Assembly (NCBI RefSeq): GCF_001761385.1
Contig: NZ_CP017476.1
Coordinates: forward strand, 1,229,501-1,293,500
Direction of reading: 5' to 3'
Length of the DNA stretch: 64,000 bases
Source of the DNA: Hydrogenophaga crassostreae
GTDB taxonomy: Bacteria > Pseudomonadota > Gammaproteobacteria > Burkholderiales > Burkholderiaceae_C
In this document: piece by piece, positions 46,801-55,839 of the stretch
How positions within the stretch are numbered: position 1 is the first letter of the stretch
Layout of the letters: each line of letters opens with the position of its first letter
Position numbers and translations under genes: made by a program
Notes under the pieces: generated by a model
Told to the model about the DNA's origin: nothing
What the model saw: the letters and a program-made list of their open reading frames with translations, nothing else
Database searches by the model: none

Positions 46801-49359
46801 CTACCAGTCCTCTTTCACCGCTTGAACCGCATCGCGCCCGGCTGCGGCCCTGCCGGCCAGCCAGGCGGTGGCGGTACCGGCCAGAATCACGGCGAAACAC
46901 AAGGCCAGCAAGCGCATCCAGGGCAGCGCGAGGTCCATGGTCCAGTGAAAGCTCTGTGGGTTCACCACATGCACCAGCACCACGCTCACCGCGAGGCCAA
47001 GCGCCAACCCGGCGAGAGCACCCAAGGCGGTCCAGGCCAGTCCTTCGAGGGCGACCACGCTGAGAATTTGCCGCCGCGTCAGGCCTAGGTGGGCGAGCAA
47101 GCCAAATTCGCGCCGGCGCGCCAACACCTGTGCGCTGAAGCTGGCCGCCACGCCGAACAGGCCGATGCCGATCGCCACGGCCTGCAGCCAATAGGTCACG
47201 GCAAAACTGCGGTCAAAGATGCGCAGCGAGGTGGCTCGGATTTCGCTGACCGAGGCCAGTTCGATCAGGTCTTCGGCACCCATGGAGGCAGCGAGCGCGC
47301 GAATGGCGGTTTGCACCTGGGGTTCATTTGCGCTGGGCTCCAGGTGCAGGGCCAGATCGTTGATGCGCGGATCTCCTGAAAGTCGCAGGTAGTCGGCGCG
47401 GTCGATCACCACGCTGCCGTGCTGGCGTGCGTAGTCGCGCCACACGCCAACCACGAAAAAGCGCGTGTTTGCGGCGGGCTCGCCGAAGGCCGTTGCCAGC
47501 GCGGGCAGATCGTGGCCCTCCTGGGCACCATGCAAATCGACCATGGCTTCACTCACATAAACCGGCACGATGAATTCCCCTTTCTTATGTACCGGCAAAG
47601 TGGCAGGGCCTTTCACCAACGGCAACCGTTGTCCCGCATGCGAGCCATCGGGTTGTTCCAGTGAACGGGCGAGCAACGTCACAGGCGCCCGGTCGTCGCG
47701 CATCAGGAACTCTGTGGCGCGGAGAGGCGACACGCTTTGCACGCCTGCCACCTCGCTGACGGCCTGAACAAAGCTGTCGGGCAACGTGTTGCCCTCTCCA
47801 GACGAGGCACCCGCGCGCACGTACAGCTGGGCGGGCAAGACCCCGTCGAGCCACTGGGTGACCGAATCGCGGAAACTGGCCACCATCACGGTCAGCGCCA
47901 CCGACAGGGCGAGGCTGGCCACCACACCGCTGGTGGCCACCGCGGCCGTTTCGCGCAGACGCCTTGAGCGTTCGACCGCGAGCTGAGGCAGTGCATGGCG
48001 CGCGACCAGTGGCGCAACCCGGTTCAGCAAGGCGCCTACGGCCAACGGGAGGGCCGCGATACCGCCCACCAGCAGCAGGCCCACGGCAAAGTAAGCGGCC
48101 AGCGGTATGCCCGCGATCGGGGGTGCCCAGGCCAGGCCCACCGCCAGCACCATCAAGCCCAGTGCCACCGCATGGGAGCGCGGGCTGCCGGCCTGCCCAC
48201 CGCCCAGGCCCTTGAGCGCCAGTGCCGGGGCGATTTGCGCGGTTGCCCGCGCTGGCCACCAGCCGCCGATCACTGAAGCCACCACGCCCAGACCGCCATA
48301 GAGCACGGCGGCGCCGCTGCTCCACTGCAGTGGCGGAGCTTCGCCCGAAAAGTAGCCGCCACCCAGGTCGCCGCCCAATACGCTCAGGGCCAGCGCGGCC
48401 AGACCTGTGCCCAGGGCCACGCCCAGGGCGCTGCCCAGCAGGCCCAGCAAAGCCGACTCGGCCAACACCAGCCGCAAGCGCTCTGGCGCAGACAGTCCGA
48501 GCACGCCGAGCAGGGCGAACTGCTGCTGACGCCTGGCCACAGAGAGGGACAAAACGGAAAACACCAGAAATGCGCCGGTGAACAAGGCCACCAGGGCCAA
48601 CACAGTGAGGTTGACTCGGTACGCACGCGACAGGTTGCTGGCTTGCTCTCCTGCTTGCGCGGGTCGCTGGGCCACGATATCGGGTGGCAATCCGAGTGCG
48701 GCGACCATTGCGTCAGCGTCGCTGCCTGGCGCCAGGCGCAGATCAATGCGGCTGATGGAGCCTACGCGGTCCATGAGCGCCTGGGCCGCGGCAATGTCCA
48801 TGACGAGCAAGGGTGCGCCGGGTGCGTTGACCGTGCCGGCGACGCGCAAGCGGCGCCAGTTCAGGCCGCTCTGAACCTCGATTTCGGTGCTGTCGGGGCC
48901 CAAAGTCTGCCTGGCTGTGGCGTTCAGAAACACCGCGTCGGGGGCAAAGAGATCCATGCGTCCCGCGGTTTTCGAGGGCACGGGCATCAGCGCAGGCGAC
49001 ACCGCGGCCACGCTCAGTGCATCGACGCCCAGCAGTTCAACCGGTACCCGTTTCGTGTCGCTTGCGTTGGCGTAGGTGCGCAGCGAAAGCACCGGGCTGG
49101 CGTGGGCCACAGCGACCTGGTTGTGCACCTTTTCCAGCCAACGGTCATCCATCAAACCCTGGCGCGCACGCAGCTCGCGATCGGGCTGGCCATTGACCGC
49201 GCTCACTGCACTGGCAAACTCGGCCAGCGCCGAAGCATTGATCAAATGAACCGCAAGCGCCAATGCCACACCGAGCATGACAGCCACCACAGCTGCGGCA
49301 TTTCGCCAGGGGTGGTGTCGCAATTCCTGCAGAGAGTAGGTGGTGAGCAAGGCGCGCAT
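46801..49359 (-). CDS. FtsX-like ABC transporter permease (LolC/MacB fold)
   Basis: This 852-residue protein starts at ATG 49359 (MRALLTTYSL). An upstream extension of 117 codons in the same frame is not family-like. It has a TM anchor (about 20-42), large periplasmic domains, two FtsX repeats (about 250-385 and 715-835) and TM pairs near 415-470. In related genomes this permease accompanies an ATPase and an AttH-like protein. Here the AttH-like gene is separated by the cysteine-synthase-family gene, and no ATPase is adjacent. Role in lipoprotein or lipid handling is inference. Confidence 0.87.
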   Translation of the reverse strand: MRALLTTYSLQELRHHPWRNAAAVVAVMLGVALALAVHLINASALAEFASAVSAVNGQPDRELRARQGLMDDRWLEKVHNQVAVAHASPVLSLRTYANASDTKRVPVELLGVDALSVAAVSPALMPVPSKTAGRMDLFAPDAVFLNATARQTLGPDSTEIEVQSGLNWRRLRVAGTVNAPGAPLLVMDIAAAQALMDRVGSISRIDLRLAPGSDADAMVAALGLPPDIVAQRPAQAGEQASNLSRAYRVNLTVLALVALFTGAFLVFSVLSLSVARRQQQFALLGVLGLSAPERLRLVLAESALLGLLGSALGVALGTGLAALALSVLGGDLGGGYFSGEAPPLQWSSGAAVLYGGLGVVASVIGGWWPARATAQIAPALALKGLGGGQAGSPRSHAVALGLMVLAVGLAWAPPIAGIPLAAYFAVGLLLVGGIAALPLAVGALLNRVAPLVARHALPQLAVERSRRLRETAAVATSGVVASLALSVALTVMVASFRDSVTQWLDGVLPAQLYVRAGASSGEGNTLPDSFVQAVSEVAGVQSVSPLRATEFLMRDDRAPVTLLARSLEQPDGSHAGQRLPLVKGPATLPVHKKGEFIVPVYVSEAMVDLHGAQEGHDLPALATAFGEPAANTRFFVVGVWRDYARQHGSVVIDRADYLRLSGDPRINDLALHLEPSANEPQVQTAIRALAASMGAEDLIELASVSEIRATSLRIFDRSFAVTYWLQAVAIGIGLFGVAASFSAQVLARRREFGLLAHLGLTRRQILSVVALEGLAWTALGALAGLALGLAVSVVLVHVVNPQSFHWTMDLALPWMRLLALCFAVILAGTATAWLAGRAAAGRDAVQAVKEDW

Positions 49360-49455
49360 GGGATGCAAGCTTATCGCTCTAACAGGGGAAGTGTGGCCAT
49401 GGGTTCGGCCTGTGGTCCAATAGGGGGTTTTCAACCACCTCTCTCTGGAACTGTC

Positions 49456-49623
49456 ATGGGCAACAAAATCGTCACCGAAGCTGACCGCAAGCGCACCCCC
49501 CGTCCGATCCCTCCGAATGGCTCGAGCCTGCCGACCCCCGGTCGCGGCCAGCGCATCAGCCTGGAGCGCGGTGTGGCGACCCGCTCGAAAAAGAACACTG
49601 GCAAGCGCCCTCACCAGGGTTGA
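49456..49623 (+). CDS. Small basic Pro/Arg-rich protein (55 aa)
   Basis: The frame begins MGNKIVTEADRKRTPRPIPP and ends TGKRPHQG. A TGGAA site precedes the ATG by six bases and a strong intrinsic terminator follows 34 bp after the stop, which supports a real monocistronic gene. About a quarter of the residues are Lys or Arg. It may bind nucleic acid or ribosomes. I recognise no named family. A long upstream in-frame extension runs antisense to the permease and is ignored. Confidence 0.65.
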   Translation: MGNKIVTEADRKRTPRPIPPNGSSLPTPGRGQRISLERGVATRSKKNTGKRPHQG

Positions 49624-49656
49624 TCCAGCGGTGTTGGGGGTGGTTGCCCCCGCCAG

Positions 49657-49683
49657 AAAAAGGCCCGTCAAGGGCCTTTTTTT
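49657..49683 (+). terminator. Intrinsic terminator after the 55-aa gene
   Basis: AAAAAGGCCC (49657-49666) and GGGCCTTTTT (49672-49681) form a perfect 10-bp stem with a 5-base loop and a run of T after it. Confidence 0.88.
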
Positions 49684-49743
49684 CGTCCCGCAGCGAAAAA
49701 CCGCGTTCAAAGAAAGCTTATTTTTAAATGCCTGGTAAATATT

Positions 49744-49763
49744 TGCCTAGGCATTAATATAAT
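49744..49763 (+). promoter_or_regulatory. marR promoter -10 element with overlapping palindromic operator
   Basis: TGCCTAGGCA (49744-49753) is a perfect 10-bp palindrome, followed at 49758-49763 by TATAAT, an ideal -10 box. A matching TTGCCTAAGCAA occurs directly before the efflux gene at 50349. The arrangement suggests MarR binds in the promoter spacer and represses itself. Confidence 0.6.
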
Positions 49764-49795
49764 TCACCCATGTCATTTTTGATCCTGTTTCTGCC

Positions 49796-50272
49796 ATGAC
49801 CGCTCCTGTCGAGTTTTACCAAGCTGGCTCGTACTGCGCTGAAGAAAGCGTGGGCTACCTGATGAAAAAGGTGATGTTGTCCATCGTGCAGCAGGCCGAC
49901 AAGCGCCTGGCCGGCTTGGACCTGACCATGGCGCAGTGGGGCCCTCTGATGCGTTTGCAGCAAAAGGGGCAATTGCCGGTGGCCGAATTGGCTCGTTGGG
50001 TGAACACCGATGCGGGTGCCATGACACGGTTGCTCGACCGCTTGGAAAAGAAGGGCCTGTGCAAACGTGTTCGTTCGCTTGAAGACCGCCGTGTGGTGAT
50101 GGTGGAGCTTACGGCAGAAGGCCGCAACGCGATTGAGGATGTGCCCGCCGTTTTGGCGGAAGTGATGAATCTGCACCTGGCAGGATTCTCGAGAGCCGAA
50201 TGGCAGGCGCTCAAGGGCTCCCTTTTTCGCATGATTGATAACGGCGACGCCTTGCGCGAAGCCGGCGCCTGA
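49796..50272 (+). CDS. MarR-family repressor of the emr-type efflux operon
   Basis: This 158-residue MarR regulator has a central winged helix (about 60-125): LPVAELARWVNTDAGAMTRLLDRLEKKGL is the recognition part (quoted as LPVAELARWV and DAGAMTRLLDRLEKKGL), then the wing with SLEDRRVVMVELT. It lies just ahead of outer-membrane-factor, emrA and emrB genes on the same strand. Effectors of such proteins are usually phenolic or drug-like ligands. Shared palindromes suggest it represses both itself and the operon. Confidence 0.93.
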   Translation: MTAPVEFYQAGSYCAEESVGYLMKKVMLSIVQQADKRLAGLDLTMAQWGPLMRLQQKGQLPVAELARWVNTDAGAMTRLLDRLEKKGLCKRVRSLEDRRVVMVELTAEGRNAIEDVPAVLAEVMNLHLAGFSRAEWQALKGSLFRMIDNGDALREAGA

Positions 50273-50336
50273 CGGCGCCCACCCCGAAACACTTGCCTCT
50301 GCATCCCTCCGCATGCACGCTGCCTTGTTCACTTAA

Positions 50337-50348
50337 TTGCCTAAGCAA
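50337..50348 (+). promoter_or_regulatory. Second candidate MarR operator before the efflux operon
   Basis: TTGCCTAAGCAA (50337-50348) ends at the base before the ATG of the outer membrane factor gene and matches TTGCCTAGGCA at 49743-49753. Binding here could block the efflux genes. The place at the start codon is unusual. Confidence 0.5.
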
Positions 50349-51824
50349 ATGAAGCCTCAACAATCAAATTCCTCCACGGGTTGGCGCGGGTCGCTCAGTG
50401 CCATGGCTGTGCTGGTCTTGACCGCCTGTGCCAGCAGCGCTGGCATTGCACCGGCCACACCAGTGGTCGCGCCAGGCGAACTGGGCTTGCCTGAGTCAGG
50501 CGCTGCAACAGAGGCGATGGTGCAGGCGGATTGGTGGGTGGCGTGGGGCGATGCCGAACTGGCGCGCCTGATGGCGCTCGCGCTGCAATCGCATCCCAAT
50601 CTGCAGGTGGCTCAGGCCCGTCTGTCCAGGGCCGGTGCGGCGGTGGCGGGAGAACGGGCGGGCGAAGGCCTCAAACTGGGGCTGAACGCCGATGCCACCC
50701 GCCAGCACTTCAGCGCCAACAGCATTTACCCCGCTCCTCTGGGTGGATCGACGCGCACCCTGGCCAATGCCCAGTTGGCAGGCAGTTGGGAGTTTGACTT
50801 TTTTGGCCGCCATCGCGCGGCGATTGATGCGGCGGTGGGTGTGCAGCGCGCGGCCCAGGCCGATTTGGCCGCCGCTCGCAATGTGTTGACCAGCCAGATC
50901 GCACAAAGCTATGTGCAGCTTGGTCGCTTGTTGGCGCAACGCTCGTTGGCCGAACGTGCCCTGGCCCAGCGCGAGCACATGCTGGGACTGATTCGCCAGC
51001 GGGTGAGCGCGGGCCTGGATACCCTGGTGGAGCTGCGCCAGGGCGAAGGCGCCTTGCCAGAAGCACGGCTACAGATTGAACAAATCGACGAGCAAACCAC
51101 CCATGTGCGCCACGCCCTTGCGGCCCTGGCCGGAACAGCGCCAGACGCTCTGGCCGGTCTCAGCCCATCGTTACCCGATGCCCGGAGGATGGCGCTGCCG
51201 ACCGTTCTGCCCGTTGACTTGCTGGGGCGGCGCCCCGATATTGCGGCGGCCCGATGGCGCATTGAAGCCGCGACCCAGGGCATGCAGGCCGCCAAGGCGC
51301 AGTTCTACCCCAATGTCAACCTCACCGTATTTGCCGGTCTGGCCAGCATCGGCCTGGGCCATCTCGTTGAGGCGGGCAGCCGTCAATACGGTGTGGGCCC
51401 GGCCATTCATCTGCCGATCTTTGACGCTGGCAGTTTGCGCGCCAACCTGACCGCCCGCGCCGCGGATGTGGATGTGGCCATTGCCGCCTACAACGGGGCG
51501 GTGGTTGAGGCCGTGCGCGACACCGCCGACCAGATCACCAGCCTGCAATCGCTTGAGCGCCAGGGGGCCGAACAGGTGCGGGCACAGGCGGCCGCGGAGG
51601 CCAGCTACGACATCGCGCAGCAACGCTACCGCGCGGGGTTGAGCGGCTACCTCACCCTGTTGAGCGCCGAAAGCGCCGTTTTGGCGCAGCGCCGTCAAGC
51701 GGTGGAGGTGCAGTCGCGGGTGTTGTTGTCTCAAGTGGCCCTGATACGGGCCATGGGCGGTGGCGTGCAGTTGAATCCTTCGCCTGTGCCGCTCTCACCC
51801 GCCACCCACGCGGCAGCCCGCTGA
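50349..51824 (+). CDS. Outer membrane efflux factor lipoprotein (NodT/OprM family)
   Basis: This TolC-fold channel lipoprotein has 491 residues from ATG 50349. The lipobox LTAC sits at the end of a signal peptide (VLVLTAC|AS). Two OEP repeats show QADWWVAWGDAELARL, LAGSWEFDFFGRHRAAIDAA and LPIFDAGSLRANL motifs. It forms the outer membrane exit for the EmrAB-like pump downstream. The start ATG is only one base beyond a MarR-like palindrome. Confidence 0.93.
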   Translation: MKPQQSNSSTGWRGSLSAMAVLVLTACASSAGIAPATPVVAPGELGLPESGAATEAMVQADWWVAWGDAELARLMALALQSHPNLQVAQARLSRAGAAVAGERAGEGLKLGLNADATRQHFSANSIYPAPLGGSTRTLANAQLAGSWEFDFFGRHRAAIDAAVGVQRAAQADLAAARNVLTSQIAQSYVQLGRLLAQRSLAERALAQREHMLGLIRQRVSAGLDTLVELRQGEGALPEARLQIEQIDEQTTHVRHALAALAGTAPDALAGLSPSLPDARRMALPTVLPVDLLGRRPDIAAARWRIEAATQGMQAAKAQFYPNVNLTVFAGLASIGLGHLVEAGSRQYGVGPAIHLPIFDAGSLRANLTARAADVDVAIAAYNGAVVEAVRDTADQITSLQSLERQGAEQVRAQAAAEASYDIAQQRYRAGLSGYLTLLSAESAVLAQRRQAVEVQSRVLLSQVALIRAMGGGVQLNPSPVPLSPATHAAAR

Positions 51825-51878
51825 ACATCGCTCACCTCTTTTTGCATTGCCTTCTTCTCCTCAATATTGGAGCGCACC

Positions 51879-53222
51879 ATGACCACTTCCAACTTGCCCA
51901 ATCCAACCACCCCTCCTGGCAATCCTGCGCGTAAAAAGGCGTTGAGCGCTGTCGCTGCCGCCGTTGTGCTGGCCGGCATCGGTTACGGCGCTTACTGGGC
52001 ACTGGTGCTCAACCACTTTGAATCCACCGACAACGCCTACGTGCAGGGCAATGTGGTTCAGGTGACGCCACAAATGCCGGGCACGGTGCTGGCCATCAAT
52101 GCCGATGACACCGACCATGTGAAGGCTGGCCAGTGGCTGGTACGCCTCGATCCGGCTGACGCAGAGATCGCGCTGGAGCAAGCCGAAGCCAACCTGGCGC
52201 AAACCGTGCGCCAGGTGCGCACGCTCTACGCCAACGACCGCACCCAACAGGCCCAGATCGCGGCGCGCCAGGCCGACCTCGCCAAAGCCCAGGCCGATCT
52301 GGTCCGCATTCAAGACGATGTCACACGCCGTCAGCCGCTGGTGGAAACCGGGGCCGTGGGTCGCGAAGAATTCAACCATTTCAATGCACAGCTCACCGCC
52401 GCCCGCAGCACCGTGGAGGCAGCCCGTTCAGGCGTGCTTGCCGCGCGCGAACAGCTGGCTTCCAGCCAGTCGCTTACCGACGGCATTGCAGCGCAAGATC
52501 ACCCCAGTGTGAAAGTGGCGGCTGCGCGGGTGCACGAAGCGGCGCTGGCTTTGCAGCGCACCAACTTGCTGGCGCCAGTGGATGGCTATGTGGCGCGGCG
52601 CAATGTGCAATTGGGACAACGTGTGCAGGCCGGTGCACCTTTGTTGTCGGTGATCGCGCTCGATGAAGTCTGGGTGGAGGCCAATTTCAAGGAAAGCCAG
52701 CTTAAAAACCTGCGCCTGGGACAGCCGGTCGAGCTCTTTGCCGACGTGTATGGCACCAAGGTGATTTACCACGGGGTGATCGAAGGCCTGGGTGCAGGTA
52801 CTGGCGCCGCGTTTGCACTGTTGCCGGCCCAGAACGCAACAGGCAACTGGATCAAGGTGGTGCAACGCGTGCCCGTGCGAGTCAAGCTCGATCCGGCTGA
52901 GGTGGCGCAACATCCTTTGCGGGTGGGTTTGTCGATGGGTGCCAAGGTGGATGTGAGCAAGACCGATGGCCGCATGTTGGCTGACTCGGAAAACCAGGGT
53001 CCAGGCCGTGCCATGCAAACCAGCGTGTTTGATCAAGCCAATGCCGAGGCGGATGCGCTGGTCAAGCGCATCATCACGGCCAATGGGCTGAAGCCCGAGT
53101 CACAGGTGCAGCCCCTCGCAAAGGCCACAACAGCGTCCGATCGTTCCGCTGTCCTGCCTGTGGTCACGCAATTGGGTTCTGCGGTGATTTCTGCTGTGGG
53201 CCATCTGGCCGTGGCCAACTGA
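51879..53222 (+). CDS. emrA: EmrA-type membrane fusion protein (HlyD family)
   Basis: This periplasmic adaptor links the inner membrane pump to the outer membrane factor. It has 447 residues from ATG 51879, six bases after a GGAG site. One TM helix (about 18-40) is followed by NHFESTDNAYVQGNVVQVTP, as in EmrA. A coiled-coil hairpin (about 85-210), a lipoyl half-motif LLAPVDGYVARRNVQLGQRV and the SVIALDEVWVEANFKESQL barrel follow. The C-terminal ~60 residues extend beyond typical EmrA. Confidence 0.94.
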   Translation: MTTSNLPNPTTPPGNPARKKALSAVAAAVVLAGIGYGAYWALVLNHFESTDNAYVQGNVVQVTPQMPGTVLAINADDTDHVKAGQWLVRLDPADAEIALEQAEANLAQTVRQVRTLYANDRTQQAQIAARQADLAKAQADLVRIQDDVTRRQPLVETGAVGREEFNHFNAQLTAARSTVEAARSGVLAAREQLASSQSLTDGIAAQDHPSVKVAAARVHEAALALQRTNLLAPVDGYVARRNVQLGQRVQAGAPLLSVIALDEVWVEANFKESQLKNLRLGQPVELFADVYGTKVIYHGVIEGLGAGTGAAFALLPAQNATGNWIKVVQRVPVRVKLDPAEVAQHPLRVGLSMGAKVDVSKTDGRMLADSENQGPGRAMQTSVFDQANAEADALVKRIITANGLKPESQVQPLAKATTASDRSAVLPVVTQLGSAVISAVGHLAVAN

Positions 53223-53246
53223 CCGGCGATCGGAAGACCCACCAAG

Positions 53247-54863
53247 ATGTCCACATCCGTCGCCACGCTCAGCGGCAGCGCCGACCGGGAGCCTGCTCCC
53301 GCGGTGGAGCCGCCAGCGCCCCACAGCCCCCCTGTATTTGCGCCACTCCAGGGCGGTCAACTGGTGCTCGGTACCATCGCTTTGTCGCTGGCCACGTTCA
53401 TGAATGTGCTCGACACATCGATTGCCAACGTGTCCATCCCTGCGATCGCTGGCGACATGGGCGTGAGCCCGACGCAAGGCACCTGGGTCATCACCTCGTT
53501 TGCGGTGGCCAATGCGATCTCGGTGCCACTGACCGGGTGGCTGACCCGGCGCTTTGGTCAGGTTCGCCTGTTCACCATGAGTGTGTTGCTGTTTGTATTG
53601 GCGTCCTGGCTGTGTGGACTGGCACCCAACATCGGCACGCTGATTGCATTTCGCGTGTTGCAGGGCCTGGTGGCGGGCCCGATGATTCCGCTGTCGCAAA
53701 CCCTGTTGCTGGCCAGCTACCCGCGGGCCAAGGCCGGCACGGCCATGGCCATGTGGGCCATGACGGTGCTGGTGGCGCCAGTGGCCGGGCCCTTGCTAGG
53801 CGGCTGGATCACCGACAACATTTCATGGCCATGGATCTTCTATATCAATATTCCTGTGGGCTTGTTCGCCGCTGCCCTCACCTGGTCCATCTACCGTTCG
53901 CGTGATCCAGGGCCACGCCGCGTGCCGCTCGATGTGGTGGGTTTGTTCCTTTTGGTGATCTTCGTCGGCGCGATGCAAATCATGATCGATCTGGGCAAAG
54001 AGCTTGACTGGTTCGAGTCGGCTGAAATCATCGCGCTGGCGGTGACGGCGGTGGTCAGCTTCCTGTTCTTTCTGGCCTGGGAACTCACCGACCAACACCC
54101 CATTGTGGATCTGCGTTTGTTTGCATCGCGCAACTTCCTGTCGGGCACGTTGGCGCTGTCGATCGCTTACGGGCTGTTCTTTGGCAATGTGGTGTTGTTG
54201 CCTCTGTGGTTGCAGCAGTTCATGGGTTACACGGCGACCTGGGCGGGTCTGGCCACCGCGCCGGTGGGCCTGCTGGCGATTGTCCTGTCGCCCTGGGTGG
54301 GCAAGAACGTGAGCCGCATCGATCCACGCATGCTCGCGACGGTGGCGTTTCTGGGTTTTGGTGGCGTGTTGTGGATGCGTTCGCACTTCAGCACCCAGGC
54401 TGACTTTGAAACCATACTGATTCCCACGCTGATACAGGGCGCGGCGATGGCGTTCTTTTTTATCCCGCTGCAAGCCATCGTGTTCTCGGGGTTGCCACCC
54501 GAACGCATGCCGTCAGCGGCGGGTTTGTCGAATTTTGTGCGCATCACCGCAGGCGCTGTAGGGACCTCTCTGTTCACCACCCTGTGGGCAAACCGCGCGG
54601 CCATGCATCACGCCCAACTGTCTGAGGCCATCAACGATGGCAGTGCCACGGCGGTTGGCACGATCGGCGAGATGATGGCCAGTGGCATGACGCGCGAGCA
54701 GGCCCTGGCGACCATTGACCGTCTCGTCAACCAGCAGGCCTTCACGCTGGCCGTGACCGATGTGTTCTACCTCTCTGCTGTGCTCTTCATCGCCCTGGTT
54801 GCCCTGGTCTGGGTTGCCAGACCCGCGCTCGGAGAGTCAGCGGCCGGTGGAGGGGCTCACTGA
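53247..54863 (+). CDS. emrB: EmrB-type MFS multidrug exporter (DHA2, 14 TM)
   Basis: This is a 538-residue DHA2-family proton antiporter with about 14 membrane helices. Motif D1-like TFMNVLDTSIANVSIPAI lies in helix 1 and motif A-like GWLTRRFGQVRLF after helix 2. Motif C-like PVAGPLLGGWITDNISWPWI is also present. It follows emrA by 24 bp and completes the marR-OMF-emrA-emrB locus. The N-terminal 35 residues are hydrophilic and variable. The 3' end overlaps the convergent methyltransferase gene by 27 bp. Confidence 0.94.
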   Translation: MSTSVATLSGSADREPAPAVEPPAPHSPPVFAPLQGGQLVLGTIALSLATFMNVLDTSIANVSIPAIAGDMGVSPTQGTWVITSFAVANAISVPLTGWLTRRFGQVRLFTMSVLLFVLASWLCGLAPNIGTLIAFRVLQGLVAGPMIPLSQTLLLASYPRAKAGTAMAMWAMTVLVAPVAGPLLGGWITDNISWPWIFYINIPVGLFAAALTWSIYRSRDPGPRRVPLDVVGLFLLVIFVGAMQIMIDLGKELDWFESAEIIALAVTAVVSFLFFLAWELTDQHPIVDLRLFASRNFLSGTLALSIAYGLFFGNVVLLPLWLQQFMGYTATWAGLATAPVGLLAIVLSPWVGKNVSRIDPRMLATVAFLGFGGVLWMRSHFSTQADFETILIPTLIQGAAMAFFFIPLQAIVFSGLPPERMPSAAGLSNFVRITAGAVGTSLFTTLWANRAAMHHAQLSEAINDGSATAVGTIGEMMASGMTREQALATIDRLVNQQAFTLAVTDVFYLSAVLFIALVALVWVARPALGESAAGGGAH

Positions 54864-55535
54864 AGCCGTGCCTGGCTTGGTGAAGTTGAGAAAGCGGCCC
54901 TTGTAAGGGTCGCCGTTTTCCTGCGTCTTGGCCGCAGTGGTCATTTTCATCGACCAGCCAAGTGCCGCCATTGCCTTGGCGAAAGCCGATCGGTTGCCTC
55001 GATCGGGGTCGACGATGATCACTTCCGCCTCAGGTAAAGCGTGTTGGTCGATGAAGCGGGCCAACTGGTCGGGCTGTTGTCGTTCGTACAACACATCGCT
55101 GCCCACGATCAAGTCAAAGCGACCCAGCCCACTGGCGCCATCGGCATCGTCAATGGCCCAGTTGCCTGCGTGATAGGGCAAGTTGTCCAGTGTGTTGGAC
55201 CGCAGGTTGTCTTGCAGGAACGTTTCGGTGAGCGGATGCCAGTCGGTAACCGTGACATCGCCTTCGCGCCTGTGCATCACCAGGCTGGCCAGTGCCAGTC
55301 CGGCGCCAATCTCCAGAATGCGCTTGCCGGCGATGGCATGGGTGTCCATCGCCAAGGCCAGCACGCGTGCCGAGGGCCACACCTGACCAAACAAGGGCCA
55401 GCCAGATTCGCCCATTCCGGCGTTCTGCGCCGTGCCCTGGGGGTCGGCGTATTGCTGGTTGTCAAGCAGTGAGCAAATCGCGTAGTCCCAGCCACCGATC
55501 GTGACGGTTTGGTGTTTGACCTGGTAGCCGGGCAT
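54837..55535 (-). CDS. SAM-dependent methyltransferase (METTL/NNMT-like, class I)
   Basis: The protein has 232 residues from ATG 55535 (MPGYQVKHQT). The SAM-binding motif I is ILEIGAGLALASLVM near 95. Motif II-like VTVTDWHPLTETFL and motif post-I FDLIVGSDVLYERQ (quoted as DLIVGSDVLY) follow, matching FAM86/METTL-like lysine methyltransferases and histidine protein methyltransferases. Substrate unknown. Longer upstream in-frame sequence crosses the thiamine riboswitch and is excluded. Confidence 0.85.
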   Translation of the reverse strand: MPGYQVKHQTVTIGGWDYAICSLLDNQQYADPQGTAQNAGMGESGWPLFGQVWPSARVLALAMDTHAIAGKRILEIGAGLALASLVMHRREGDVTVTDWHPLTETFLQDNLRSNTLDNLPYHAGNWAIDDADGASGLGRFDLIVGSDVLYERQQPDQLARFIDQHALPEAEVIIVDPDRGNRSAFAKAMAALGWSMKMTTAAKTQENGDPYKGRFLNFTKPGTASVSPSTGR

Positions 55536-55666
55536 GGGGTCCCTTTCATGGGTGGCGCTGTGAATCGGTTCGATTTCACCGGGCACCCAATGGAAGAGGC
55601 ATGCGAGATGGATGGAGCAAGGTATCACGATTGCAGGTATTTGTGCCTTGCGCCTACAATTCAAAG

Positions 55667-55762
55667 CTTCACCGGGGGTGCTCTTTTTGCCGTTCGGCAA
55701 GAAGCGCTGAGAAATACCCCTCTCACCTGATCTGGGTTGTGCCAGCGTAGGGAGCGTGATGG
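55667..55762 (+). promoter_or_regulatory. TPP riboswitch (THI element)
   Basis: The conserved core pieces occur in order: ACCGGGGGTGCTC, the CTGAGA pyrimidine-binding motif (55707-55712, with AATACCCCTCTCACCTGATC after it), CTGGGTTGTGCCAGCG and GTAGGGAGCG. It lies 78 bp before thiB. TPP binding should lower expression of thiBPQ. Recognition is from the well-known Thi-box consensus. Confidence 0.95.
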
Positions 55763-55839
55763 GTCGGCGCCGTTTGTTTGGGTTGCTGCCTTGATCCCAC
55801 GCTGCTTGCTGGCGTTTGTTTTCAAAGGCGGTCTTCACC

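Noticed and set aside
48643..49455. Rightward frame leading into the 55-aa gene
   Set aside because: The upstream part is antisense to the FtsX-like permease; only the ATG at 49456 has a plausible ribosome site.
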